Of a DNA stretch of 39,884 nucleotides, positions 12,035-22,766 are shown one piece after another. Position 1 is the stretch's first letter. The number at the start of each line of letters is the position of its first letter. The position numbers and the translations under genes are program-made. The notes beneath the pieces were generated by a model. The model worked only from the letters and a program-made list of their open reading frames with translations. It was not told where the DNA came from and did no database searches. Origin of the DNA: Pelargonium cotyledonis (Eukaryota; Streptophyta; Magnoliopsida; Geraniales; Geraniaceae). The DNA is taken from NCBI GenBank assembly GCA_036897625.1, contig JAYMTA010000118.1:1-39884 (forward strand), in the 5' to 3' direction.

Positions 12035-15000
12035 AGAATCATTTATCAGTTATATGTTACTGAACTTCTGATGAAACAATTCGCTAGAGGAAGGAAAAAA
12101 CACTGGTGTTTGTCAGCTATTACCTGAGATTCATCAAGGAGCTTCCGACTTATTTCCAACTTTCTCCTAAGCATGACAACCTCCTCCATAGCAACCTTAT
12201 ATTTGGCTTCTGTTTCACTCAATTGGTTTGACTTGTCCGCAAGTGCACTTTTAATTTCCAATACAAGATCACCACTGACTTTAATATCCAAGCCTTGCTC
12301 GACTGCTGTGTTACAAGGCAATAGACATTTAGTCTTAGGAAAGCTCTCTGCAGTGGAACTATGCGCCAACAGCCCCAGGATCTTATCTTTTCCATCTTTA
12401 TCACCCTGCAGTTCTTCACGATGTGATTCCATCATTGATGAATCCAATTGAGGATTTAACATTCCAGAAGAATCCATCATGTTTTCATCCACCCCTTCTC
12501 GACCTCTGCTTGGTAGTCTAGTAAAAAGACCAAGTTTGACATCCAAAGGATTTGAGATACATGATACCTCATCCATTGGCTCAGAAGAAGATACACAAGG
12601 AATGTTGGCTTCATCGCCTGAGATTTCAGCCTTAGCACCCATATGGCCCAAGCCAGAATCATCCTTGTTATGTGAAAGATTCTGTCCTTGATTATACTGA
12701 TCGGACAATCTCTGCTCTAATTCTTGAATGCGTTTCTCATATGACATACACTGCATCTGCTTCATCTTAAGCATGGACTGGAGATGTTTACTGTACTCAT
12801 CTTTCATATGCAAGGCTTCAGCTGTCTTCTCTGAAGCATTCTTTAATATAATTTCTAGCTTACTATCATCCAACAATTCATAATCTGCTTCAGGACTGAA
12901 TGAGCATATGAGGGCTATTGCAGAAGCAAGATCTGCCTTTAGTTTTGCATTTTCAACTTCCATTTTGCTTGTTCCAGCAATTTCTACTAGATCAGAGTCT
13001 TCAAGGAGATCCCCAGAGTCAAATTTCTCGAGGGTATCGACAGGAATCTCGTCAACCTCAGCAGAATGAGAACTATCATTAGACATTGAAAATGAACCTT
13101 TCATGGTCCCCTGCTTCTCATTCTTGTAAGGCAGTCCTGCCAAATACTCGGGAGCAAAACGATCTAGGTCAGGAATGTCAATATCAAGCAAACCAGTATC
13201 AAAAGGAGCTATATTCACATCACACTGGCTAGGCACATCATATAGTCCCATCAAAGCTAGTACATCTCTAGGTATGTATGAACCATTATCTTTCAGAAAT
13301 ACCTCCCGTCGCCTGACCTCAACCTCCCGTTTTGTAGCTAGCTTTTCAGCCAATTGTCCAGCCATGCCCATATAGAGCTTCATGGAAGCCTTTCTTCTAA
13401 CTACTTCTGCAAGGCAGGCTCTATATGCAGGACCAATTCTACGGACTAACTTTAAGTCCACAAACAAATCATCCTGACGTACCATTGCCTCCTTGAAAAC
13501 AGGAAACTGTAATTTAGCATCTTTGATGATGTGAGTAACATACATGATCTTTTGCATGTAATTATGAACAAAGATGTTCATTTCATTCTTCTTATCCTTG
13601 CAATACTCAAGAAGTTTGGAGATTGCACAATCACAAGCCTGCATCCTTGGTAGGTGACTCTTGTCATGAACATCATACATAGGACCCAACGCTGAAACTG
13701 CATCATGAGGACGTAGTGACGAAGACAACTGACAAGAAAGACAATCATCCACAAGTTTCTTCACTGTATTTACATCTTTGCTGCATGATAGGCAAGAAGA
13801 GTTACTGATTTTCGGTATTGATACCATACTGAATCAATTAAGCAATCACAGAAGATAAGGTAACAAGCAAACATGCAATATAAATTACAAATAAAGCAAC
13901 GCAGAGAAAATAAAGAAACAAAAATACAGGAGGATGTTATGTAGCTCGCTTAGATTCCCTATGTTCACTAGGAGGGAGATCAGGTCCACTACACAAAAGG
14001 TATTGCAAAAGTTTCTATCAATTTTCACCAAGCAAACCCATCAGCCGCCTAGCAGGCCAGTTAAAATAGTTTGGTGAACCCGAAGTCAATTGAACAAGAT
14101 GGAACAGAAAATTCATCTCTCCATTTTGAGGTCAAACACAATTATGTTGGATGAAATTGCCCCCTAATGAAATTGATGCAGAAGAACAGTTTTTAATAAA
14201 TGGCATATTTGACTGGTGATATCGAGAAACCAAAGTATCTTTAAAATCATACTTGTAAAATGGGATCTCAGAAGCCATTCTCAAAAGTCAACCAGGGTTA
14301 AATACGAAGATATACCAAATTAATGGCTTTTCAAAAGTAAAGCTACATGTTCGTATATAATACAGCCTGCCATCATGATTTTCCACTCTTATGATATTCC
14401 ATTTGATATGTTGGGAGAAGGTTGAAACAGTACCAAAATGTCTCGGAAGTTAGGCTACGGAATAAACATAATACAACCTACTACCATGAGTTTTCACCCT
14501 TATAATACTACTACCTCCGTCCCAAAATAAGTCTCTTCCTTTCTATTTTGAGAAAAATTAAGAAAAAAGTTAGTTAATGTTGTATATTTACTCTTCCAAC
14601 CCTATGGACATGTGTTCTAACAAACTCAAGAGATAGTAACTAACTTATTATAGAGGCATTGTCAATAATACATGCATAACTAACTTCCTAAAAAAGGAAA
14701 CAAGACGCTGATTTCAGGACAAAAATTCAACTCATACATTGCACTTATTTTGGGACGGACGAAGTAAATGTTAGGAGAAGACTGAAACAGAACACTTATA
14801 TCTCAGAAGTTAAGATACTTGATAAAACATAATATAACATGTCCTCATGAATATTCACTACTATAATAATTCAAAGTTCCCTTCAAGTATTTTCATGCTA
14901 CCATCTGTTGGGGGATGATTGAAATGGATACAAACAGGTTTTGCTAGCAATGTAGGTAAAAACAAATAGTGAGCAGTCTAAAGGTTCTGCTAGCAATGTA

Positions 15001-16810
15001 GGTAAAAACAAATAGTGCGCAGCTTAAAGGCCTTACATCTCAAACATAAATAAGCACTCTTAAGTAGATCGGTCAAAAGATGGAAAAAGATTCTCAGATC
15101 ACACTGAGAAGGTGCTAATAGCCAAGTTGCACCTAAATTTATACCCGCACATACACGCAAACACATAATATAAAAATATGTTATTTAGTAAAGAGTAAAA
15201 TAATTGTCCCCCAACGCCCCTATGGTTGGGAAATTCAGGAATTCCTTGCACAACTTTAGGGTCATATAGTTATGGCTTTTGACTAGCCAAACATGAAGTT
15301 GGCTTTTGAAAATTTGAAAACCCAAATCAGATTCTACAGAGCAATTTTGTAACAGATACTCTACACACAACTAAACATCCTCTAAAATCTCTTGGGGTGC
15401 AAGGCTTCATGTCACCTTGATTTACAATGTGTAGTAGAATTGAAAAAATAAATTCATGGAATGCATCAAATGACAGATAATAAAGAAAGAGAGAATCACT
15501 TGAAAAAATAGATCATTTCAGCAAAGAATATCAAAACTACCAAACAGAATAGCATCTGAGGCAAAGAAATTAAACTGAACCAGTACCAATGTCTATATGG
15601 TTATATGACCAGAAAACAAAAATAAACTATTAGGGCAACGAAGTCCTGCACTTTAAATTATTTAAAGGTTTATCGTTGGCACGGAAAAGATATAAAAAAA
15701 CTTCAAAACTAATCTTAGAAGTCATGGCACTTAGCAATGACTTATTTTCCAAACAAACATCAGACAGCTTCAAATAGAACAAACACAGACTGTACATTAT
15801 TTACTAATACAGACCAAACAACAATGCATTGATAATAGGCATGCCAGAATAAGGAAAACCAACCTCAAAGACTGCATTAGGCTCTTCTGTTCATTAATGT
15901 ACTGCTGGTGCTCTTTAACCATAGCTTCCAAATTCCTAATTGGAAGAGATGCCTTGCTAGAAAACAACTCCTCAACCTTGCGCTGGACTTCCCCAAACAT
16001 TTGCTTGAACTGTGAAACCTTATTCTCAAACTGCCTATGGGAACTGCTACAATTCTCCACAGACTTCCGCAAGTTTTCTTCTTTCACAAAATCCAATAAA
16101 CTCTTTCGTGTCTCCATCTGCAATGAAGGATGAAGCTTTATAGATCTCAATTTTTCTAAATCTCTGCCAAAATTCACTAAAAGATCCGAATGAATCCGAT
16201 GCTGCAGTGAAAACCGCTTCATGAATTCAGAATAATTTTGGTTAAGCATTTTATAGAACTGATCCAAGTTACCCCTCGCAACCTCCAGCGCTCTCTCTTG
16301 CACCTTTTGCTCTCTCAAAAGTCTCTGGCAACTCTCATAATTAAACTGAGTACGACTATAAAAGCCATGACCCCGATGGTAATGATACCGGAATTGCCGC
16401 TCATAAGAAGGCAAGGCCTTCAAAGCAGGATCTGAAGCATCATCCAGAGGATGGGGATTGTTGGACGAGGACGGCATGGGAGGGTCTGCAATGTCAAGGA
16501 CCTCAATTTGCTCTGGCGGAGGCGGTAGTGAATTAGTTAGCAGCCTTGACTTATTGAATATGAACACTTCTCTATCATCAGAAGGAAGCTTGTAATTGGA
16601 AAGTGGCCGATGAGGCTCAAGTTTGGCGTCCAGGCGGAGAACAAGCTGGTCATTGAAGCTTGGCTCCAACTCAGTTGATTCAATGAACCTCATCACTGCC
16701 TCCACAGGTGTGTCGTCATCGCAATCAAGCTCATATGAGTGCCCATTTTCTGCAATATGAACAAGCAGCTTGCCCTCATGAACAGAGCCTTCGGTAACAC
16801 TGGAACTCAT
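9794..16810 (-). CDS. ATG11: Autophagy-related protein 11 (ATG11), 5 exons, 1143 aa
   Basis: Minus-strand exons: 15864-16810, 12124-13780, 11172-11392, 10663-10876, 9794-10186 (phases 2,0,2,0), giving 1143 aa, close to Arabidopsis ATG11 (about 1148). The ATG at 16810 is the first in frame, 16 codons after a TTG and 20 codons after an in-frame TGA, and gives the expected start MSSSVTEGSVHEGKLLVHI. Residues 12-85 resemble the N-terminal ubiquitin-like region; the next part (DASDPALKALPSYERQFRYH onwards) is the ATG17-like helical region; residues 600-1010 are rich in coiled coil; the C-terminal ATG11 domain includes ISFGRLEVHEIAAFVLN and RPSYIVGQIVHIERQ. Family knowledge: the protein scaffolds the ATG1-ATG13 kinase complex and acts at the pre-autophagosomal site in bulk autophagy and mitophagy. 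Intron 1 is about 2.1 kb and carries a Stowaway MITE. Confidence 0.96.
12002..12032. repeat. (GA)n microsatellite in ATG11 intron 2
   Basis: About 15 uninterrupted GA units, lying some 90 bp downstream (minus-strand sense) of the exon 2 donor site. On the transcribed strand it is a (TC)n tract. Likely length-polymorphic. Confidence 0.9.
14512..14766. mobile_element. Stowaway-type MITE in ATG11 intron 1
   Basis: The left end reads TACCTCCGTCCCAAAATAAG and the right end is its near-perfect inverted complement, CTTATTTTGGGACGGACGAAGTA. Both ends are flanked by TA, the target site of Tc1/mariner elements. The CTCCGTCCCAAAATAAG core is the hallmark terminus of plant Stowaway MITEs. Length is about 255 bp with no coding capacity. 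It lies in the 2.1-kb first intron of ATG11, clear of the splice sites. Confidence 0.9.
14936..15025. repeat. 46-bp direct tandem duplication in ATG11 intron 1
   Basis: Two adjacent copies (14936-14981 and 14982-15025) share the core GCTAGCAATGTAGGTAAAAA and following bases, with about three differences. The copy junction is exact at a 46-bp period. Probably a recent replication-slippage duplication. Confidence 0.85.
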
Positions 16811-17420
16811 CTTATCCTCAGAACAAGTATTCTCCTCCACAAAGTTCCAACGCCCCAAATCTCTGAGAGGTCAGAATTTGCAATCCCTTTTCTCGGTAAC
16901 AGTTTCCTAAATTGGGTGAGCAACCCAATTGACAAAAAATAAAATTTCCAATCCAAATCCTAATTCAGACTTCTATGAAATGTGCGATTTTGAACAGACC
17001 CACCAAGGATTGAATAGAAAAAAGAACCGACCCACAATGTATTTACACAAAATCAGCCAAATTCCAAGAACCAAAAAAAGAAAATGATAATCCCTCACAG
17101 AACCCTAACGACGACAAGTCCTCCAAGCAAGAATTGAAAGAACAGCCCAACTACAAATACACCCACCGTGTAATCACACCAACAAAACCCTAATCACCAC
17201 CTCGACCCTCCATCGGAACCGTCAAAACACCCACAGAATCTTTCAGCCAAATTCTCCACCAAAAAATCGCCACCCACGAGCACGAAACACTAAAATAACA
17301 GGAGGATGATAAAGAATCGAAGAAAACAGTTTAGATAGAAAATCTGGGTAGAAGAGGAAGAGAGGCGACGAATAAGAGGAGAAATGGCGTGAAGAGATGG
17401 ATCAAGTAGAAATTTTCTCA
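16811..17420 (-). other. 5' leader and proximal promoter of ATG11
   Basis: This non-coding stretch directly upstream of the ATG11 start (minus strand) is rich in pyrimidine runs and CCCTAA/AACCCTA-like motifs (about 17100-17106 and 17187-17193), common in plant leaders. No coding exon is seen. The transcription start and any 5' UTR intron cannot be placed from sequence alone. Confidence 0.45.
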
Positions 17421-18474
17421 GCACATGGCTTTTACGAAACCTTGTTTATTTCTGTAACCAAATTTTTAAAAAATTGTTAATGTAAACCAGTACGTTTTCT
17501 TCTGGATATTCCTTCTTCCACAGCTTCTTTCTTTCTTCTTCTTCTTGTTCTTCAAGACCCAAATTTTCTTCTTTTGTTGTGTAAAAATTAGTAGAGAAAT
17601 GAGAAAAGCTTGTGAGGAAAGCAATCGGACCAGGTAGGTAGGAAGGAAGCTGAATTAGCTCTCTTATCTGGGTTCTCAGGTCTGTGTACAAGAAAGGTTT
17701 TGTGGGAGAAGAAGACTGCAAAAGCAACCACCTTTGTTAATATTTATTTAATTCATTTAATTCATTGTTAATATTTAAATACCATAAAAATAAATACTAT
17801 TGGTTTACCATGTCCATGTACAACTAATTTAGTTTAATTTAGACTAAACCTATCTTAACAGAATACAAATATTTTATTACAGAATTATTACTCTCATACA
17901 ATGAATCATTCAGAGAATAATGATGTAATGGTCAAGAATGTAATAGTCAAGACATACATTTTGAATCAATGATGATGTAATGGTCCAGACACATATTTTT
18001 GAATCATTTGTGTGTTCAACTCTCATTATATAGAGTAAAGTGAAAGAGCTATTCTTTATTGTGTAGCTGAATTGGTAAAAAAAACATCATTCTTAAAAAA
18101 AATTACTTAAAACATGGAAAAATGGATTCATTTTTGACAATAATTTAGAAAGAAAAAAAATAACATGTTTAGTGGAAGAGATGTTAGAGATGATCATGAG
18201 TAAGGGTCCATGATTGGCAAGTTTGTTGGCAGTTTATAGCTCCTGATGGCTTGAAATTTATCATCTCCCTAATTCCCATGTGCTTGGACTTATTAAACCC
18301 TATCAATTGTCTGTCCAAAGATTCTCTTTTGCATGCCTAATTTACTACCAAACTCATGGATAATGAACCAATTTTCGATTCTATCCAATACCAATCTTTT
18401 ATGGAATGATAATTAACTATTAGTTCTTGGATAAAAAATTAGATGGGAACTCTCAATTAGGTAATTGCATATAT
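17421..18474. other. AT-rich intergenic DNA, no gene recognised
   Basis: An open frame at 17446-17727 (-) is Glu/Lys-rich and unlike known proteins, so I do not call it. Imperfect direct repeats of 'gatgtaatggtcaaga' occur at about 17921-17990 (units GATGTAATGGTCAAGAATG and GATGTAATGGTCCAGACAC). Otherwise nothing is identified. Confidence 0.45.
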
Positions 18475-19021
18475 GGATGTAATCTACCCGAATCAAACTT
18501 AAAATTGTTTGTGCTCGGCTTGACTCGACCATTTTGTACTCGTCGAATGAGTTTATAAATTAGAACTCGAGCTCAACTCGGTTAAAAATGGTTGAGCCCA
18601 AGCACGGCTAGGCTCAGCTCAACTTGCTGACAGTTTATTACAAATTAAAATTTATTAAAAAATTAAAAAATTATAAGCACGTGTTAATACGTATAAATAA
18701 TAACTTCTAACTTTATATTTGTTTAAGAATTATGTGAATAATATTTGTTTACACGTTACATTTTATATGATATTATCACAGTTAAAAATATAATATTATA
18801 AAACTAAAACTATACAACTTACTCATAAAAAATTTACTAAGATTTTCAAAGAAGAAATGTATATAGATAAACAATCATAAAATAGAATATGTATTCATGT
18901 TACAATGTTCGGCTCGAGCTCAACTCGTTTATTAAACGAGCTTAAACTTAGGATCGAGTTCAGGACAAGTCTGAGCCGAATATTTAGCGAGCCAAGCTCG
19001 AGCGGCTCGTTTACACCCCCA
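18475..19021. mobile_element. Inverted-repeat non-autonomous transposon, GAGCTCGA-rich (probable hAT-type MITE)
   Basis: The two ends are rich in GAGCTCAACTCG/CGAGCTCGAG words in opposite orientation around an AT-rich centre, and the outer ends are related inverted repeats (GGATGTAATCTACCCGAA on the left; on the right, the complement of GGGTGTAAACGAGCC). No ORF is present. GTGTAAACGAGCCGAGCTCGAG-type sequences are widespread plant repeats of the hAT/MITE class. The exact borders and target-site duplication are not clear, so the family is tentative. Confidence 0.55.
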
Positions 19022-19680
19022 TTTTGATCTGTTGGCTTACATCAGATGAATTTCTTTAACTTTTTTCAAATCAAGTAACCATCCAAGTTTTCTAATGATC
19101 TTTTTGTCAATTAAGTCTAAGGGATTAACCAATTTTTTCTTTCAAAATGTCCATTTTACTATTGTGTTTAATGTTCTTATAGTGTTTGATATGTTCTTGA
19201 TGTTTCAAAATCAAACCTAAAACTCAATTAATTCAATGTCACGTAAGTGTATTTCAAAAAACCAAATTCAACAAATCTTGATTTCATTTTCTATCATGAA
19301 TCAAATTCAAAATCAAACCCAACTAATTTGACAACTTTAATTTAGAGTTATTATTGTTATTTGTCTTTTTCAAATGTAATTCGTACTACATCAATTAAGT
19401 ATTGTTATTTCTTATCAACATCTCTATTTAACCAGTTAGAGTGCTTATTTTGAAAAAGAGTTTGAGCAAATATCTACTAAGCATTGTTATTTTTTATCAC
19501 CATTTTTATTTAAACAGTTAAATTGGTTTTTTTTTATATAATAAAAGTGTTGGAGCAAATAACTAGATATAGAGCACCCGTTGTTTGTTGGGTGCATAAG
19601 CCGATATACAATCAAATGGAAAATATAGAAATTCCTTAGATTTTTTTTTCAACTATGGTTTTCCGAAAAGTATTAATAAG
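19022..19680. other. AT-rich intergenic DNA with degenerate internal repeats
   Basis: No gene is evident. Two similar stretches, around 19386-19470 and 19475-19560, share 'aagtattgttat...accagttag/aacagtta' wording and 'gagcaaata(t/a)cta', suggesting an old local duplication of about 90 bp. Confidence 0.4.
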
Positions 19681-19689
19681 TTAGTCTCA

Positions 19690-20100
19690 GACGAAGGCTG
19701 TTTGTATCCACTCACGAATGCAGTTTTCAAGCTCCGTCTTTCCAGCACTGGCGGCACTATCACTCTGCCGCACTTCACCGGATCTGAGTCACCTCAACAC
19801 ATGGTCGGATCTGGCTTTGCCTCAGATCTGCCCCACACCACCATATCATTGGTGGTTTTCCCTCCGGCATCACTCCGGCTAATCCGATCAGACTTTTCAG
19901 CTTCCAATTTAGCACCTCGATTTCTCCAATGTTGCATTCAATTTGCTGGCATAGGGAAGCTCAATCGTCTTTCTCTACTCTGCCTTGGATCTCACACAGT
20001 GTTCCACTTACCATAAATGCTTTTTGGTATTTTCAATTTGATCATGTTGTTCTTTCGTATTTTCACAGGTCTGAGACCTCTTGTACTTGTTCTTGTAATT
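19690..20100. other. GC-richer block of unknown origin inside AT-rich spacer
   Basis: Base composition rises sharply from the surrounding AT-rich DNA and a 104-codon open frame (19702-20016, +) spans much of it. The translation (for example SLVVFPPASLRLIRSDFSAS) is not recognisable and looks like shifted-frame pyrimidine-rich sequence. It could be a retrotransposon leader/tail or a captured gene fragment. It stops where a Helitron-like terminus begins. Confidence 0.35.
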
Positions 20101-20107
20101 CATTTTA

Positions 20108-20134
20108 CTAGCATTTGATCCCGTGCGTTGCACG
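20108..20134 (-). mobile_element. Helitron-type 3' terminus (CTAG plus subterminal hairpin)
   Basis: Read on the minus strand, a hairpin with stem CGTGC, loop AAC and stem GCACG (20122-20134) is followed after 10 nt by CTAG (20108-20111) and then a T. This matches the known Helitron 3' end (CTRR with a short hairpin about 10-12 nt upstream, inserted between A and T). The element would extend to higher coordinates. I could not find a convincing TC 5' end, so only the terminus is called. Confidence 0.5.
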
Positions 20135-20424
20135 AATAGCAAATATTTAAAATTATAATAAAATATTGTTCATCTAATACAAATGTAAGAGATATTTGAA
20201 TTTCTATTCATTTTGATGACTTAATACAAATGAAATTGCGAATAATTAAAATGTAATTTCATATTAAATTTTAAAAATTATAGAATATTTTTACCTATAT
20301 ACCTTAAAATTGTAAATATTTAAAGTACATATGTCCATTATTAATTTAAGTTGTTGGTGTAAGTACATATATTTCCCCCAAATAAAAAACTCAATATGCT
20401 TAGAATGAGTTGCCTATGAGTAAG

Positions 20425-20637
20425 TAAAGGTGGCAAAATGTACCCAATTGTGGGATGCCCGAAAACTCAACCGTTTTTTGGCAGATTCGGGTGTGTATTT
20501 CCCAACTCGAAAAGAATTGTGTCGGGGCATCATGTAGATTTTCAATCCTGGTTAGAGTTCGGTCATGTATACCTTATAGGACAGGGTTAGGGTTCATCAA
20601 CTCAAACTCGACCCTACTCAAGCTTTTGCCACCTCTA
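20425..20637. mobile_element. Small inverted-repeat element (MITE, about 213 bp)
   Basis: The left end TAAAGGTGGCAAAA and the complement of the right end, TAGAGGTGGCAAAA, match at 13 of 14 positions. A possible 8-bp flanking duplication is GTAAGTAA on the left and ATAAGTAA on the right (one mismatch), which would suit the hAT superfamily, but the border placement is ambiguous by two or three bases. An open frame inside (20455-20640) is not a protein I recognise. Confidence 0.6.
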
Positions 20638-20639
20638 TA

Positions 20640-22063
20640 AGTAAATAATTAAGTTTACTTATATTAGTCTAAACCATTTATTCTCAATATTCTAAATTCA
20701 CTAACACTTTTGGTTTAAAATTATATGCAACTTCTTAGTATATTATGGTAGCTCAAATGAAGTTGTTGTAGAAGAAGAAGAATTGAAGAAGAACATTCAT
20801 CTTGCTTCTCCTACCTAATTAACTATAATTATTCAAATGTTAACCCATTTTGTCTTGAACATGCATATAATTATATGTTTATGATTCACATATTATAACA
20901 TTCTAAGCTTAAACATGCATGATGTTTGAGAGTAAGGGTGTTTATAAGCCTCATATTGAAAAGAGGTAGAAATCATGAATTGAATAAGAAAAATAGTTTG
21001 AAATATCCCACATTGAAAAAATAGAAAAATCATTAAGTTTGTAACTCCTATATAAACATGCTCTTCTATATCCTATACATATTAGTTATTGTCATACCTA
21101 AAACTAATAACTATTGCTATAATTAGCTAATAAAGTTACATTTTGTAACTTATAGAAAATGAAAGGTTTCTCAATGAGAGAGTTAGAAATGTTAAACTTG
21201 GTGATGTGACATCTTTTAGTGTTGTCTTACCAAGTTTAACATACATAGTATGAATTTGAATAAAAGTACCTTATATGATAATAAAAAAATTAGACTTATA
21301 TTGATCTCTTTATAATTGTAAGATTTTTTTTAGAAGGCAATTCAAACACTCTCATAATTGTCATATTTATAGTAGAATTATCCAAATCGTATTGGTGGCA
21401 AATTAGCAATTGGAATAATTATTTGCATCACAGAAAGAATAGTGAACAATTCCCAATTGTAGATTGTTTTGGTCGAACAAATAACATAGACGTGCGTGGC
21501 ATCAAAATGCTATGATTGAAATTGTTGAGATTTGTTACGTGTTTGGATTAAAATTTAATATTGTAAGGACCACAAAGTTTGGGATATGTATGATGGAGGT
21601 AGCTACATATTATTAATAGTCGTGAAACATGTGATTTATATAAGTAAACGTGTGATGTGAACACTCTCGATCGACACAACAAACAATCATACTAGAATAT
21701 AATTATAGATTACGACCGACTTCTACAAATGATATTGATACCTAGCTAGCTTAATTAGCTACACAACCATGTATCGTATCAAATTTATTAGTCAAAATCA
21801 ATAAAATAAATCATCATCAAATTATAAATGAGTTCATCGTGTAAGCCATCAGCCATGACATGTCATGTGTGGTTAAATCAACGGTTATATATTTATTTAT
21901 TTATTTGTGCCATGCATGGAAGATGTTTTGTTTAATTTTAGATAATATAAATTTATTTGAGTTTGGCACATTGGTTATGAGACATGGATTATTTTGTTTG
22001 TAAGATTTATATTCAGTTGTCACAGTTTAACATATTGTTTATAAAGAGTATATGTTATAAATC
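20640..22063. other. AT-rich intergenic DNA with possible LTR remnants
   Basis: No gene is seen. The stretch at about 20995-21060 has 'tcccacattgaa' followed by 'cctatataaac', wording common in plant LTR promoters, so part of this may be a decayed LTR; no second copy is found. A 14-bp inverted repeat is listed separately. Confidence 0.35.
21189..21242. repeat. Perfect 14-bp inverted repeat with 26-nt loop
   Basis: ATGTTAAACTTGGT (21189-21202) is perfectly complementary to ACCAAGTTTAACAT (21229-21242). The hairpin lies in the intergenic spacer with no gene next to it. It could be the footprint of an inverted-repeat transposon or a short hairpin RNA source. No evidence favours either. Confidence 0.7.
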
Positions 22064-22766
22064 AACTTTATTTACCATCTTGTTTGGCTTAGATGAGTGA
22101 GTCCTCTAGGCTCCTAGGGTTTTTTCTCTCTTCCTTCAAGAGCGGCGGTTAGGGCTTTCGGATCAGAGCGGGGAGAATTCATTTGTGGAGGTTTGGGTTC
22201 GGTAAGTGGTGATCAAGACGTAGGCAGTGGAAGATGAGACTGTGGATATGACAGAATTCAGTTCGGGGAGAGTTCGTGGAGGCTCCCGTGATGGGACCAG
22301 GTCACGGGCAAGCAGAGATTGATGGGATCTGGTTCGACGAGTGGGGCAAGAGGGCTTGGCGATCTGGGTTATAACTTGTCTAGTGTCCTTGGCAGTGGTG
22401 AGAGGCTTCCGTGGTAGAATTAGGTTGTGGGGTCGTTTCGAGTTTTACGGCCTGATTCAGTTAGTGAGGAAAGTCAGTTTCATTCGACATTGGTAGGACA
22501 GGTTGGGGGGTTCGCCTAGTGCCATCGACTTGATGAATCGGATAACGCTCGTTTCGGTTAGAGTGTTTACTCTTCATTCAGTCAAAATCCTTTGGTGGAG
22601 GTCATGAAAATTTACATGATTTTTTAGATTGTTTCCTTTGTAGGTCTATAGTTTGGTTATTTCCGATTAGTGGTTTTTCCTTGTTATGCTATGTAATTCT
22701 TAAATTTCCATATGAATGAAAGTTGGTAATTCAAAGTATAAAAAAAAAAACTTTATTTACCATCTT
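22064..22766 (+). mobile_element. Non-LTR retro-insertion with poly(A) tail and 18-bp target-site duplication
   Basis: AACTTTATTTACCATCTT occurs at 22064-22081 and again at 22749-22766 (its first two As can also be counted in the tail). Between them lies about 670 bp that begins GTTTGGCTTAGATGAG, runs through a GC-richer part (CTAGGGTTTTTTCTCTC, GAGCGGCGG), and ends in a run of about ten As. A long direct duplication plus a 3' oligo(A) is the signature of LINE-machinery insertion. There is no reverse transcriptase, so this is a non-autonomous or internally deleted LINE-like element or a retroposed transcript. The start and end styles suggest a plant L1-type leader fused to its 3' tail, which is inference. 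Confidence 0.85.

Noticed and set aside
15797-16858. Start of ATG11 at a TTG 16 codons upstream, giving an N-terminal extension
   Set aside because: Not an ATG, and the known family start aligns with the ATG at 16810; an in-frame stop lies just upstream of the TTG.
17446-17727. 93-codon minus-strand open frame upstream of ATG11
   Set aside because: Low-complexity Glu/Lys and Ser runs arising from CTTCTT/TTC repeats; no homology recognised.
19702-20016. 104-codon open frame in the GC-richer block
   Set aside because: No recognisable protein, no splice or leader context, and it lies among transposon remnants; reported only as an unexplained block.
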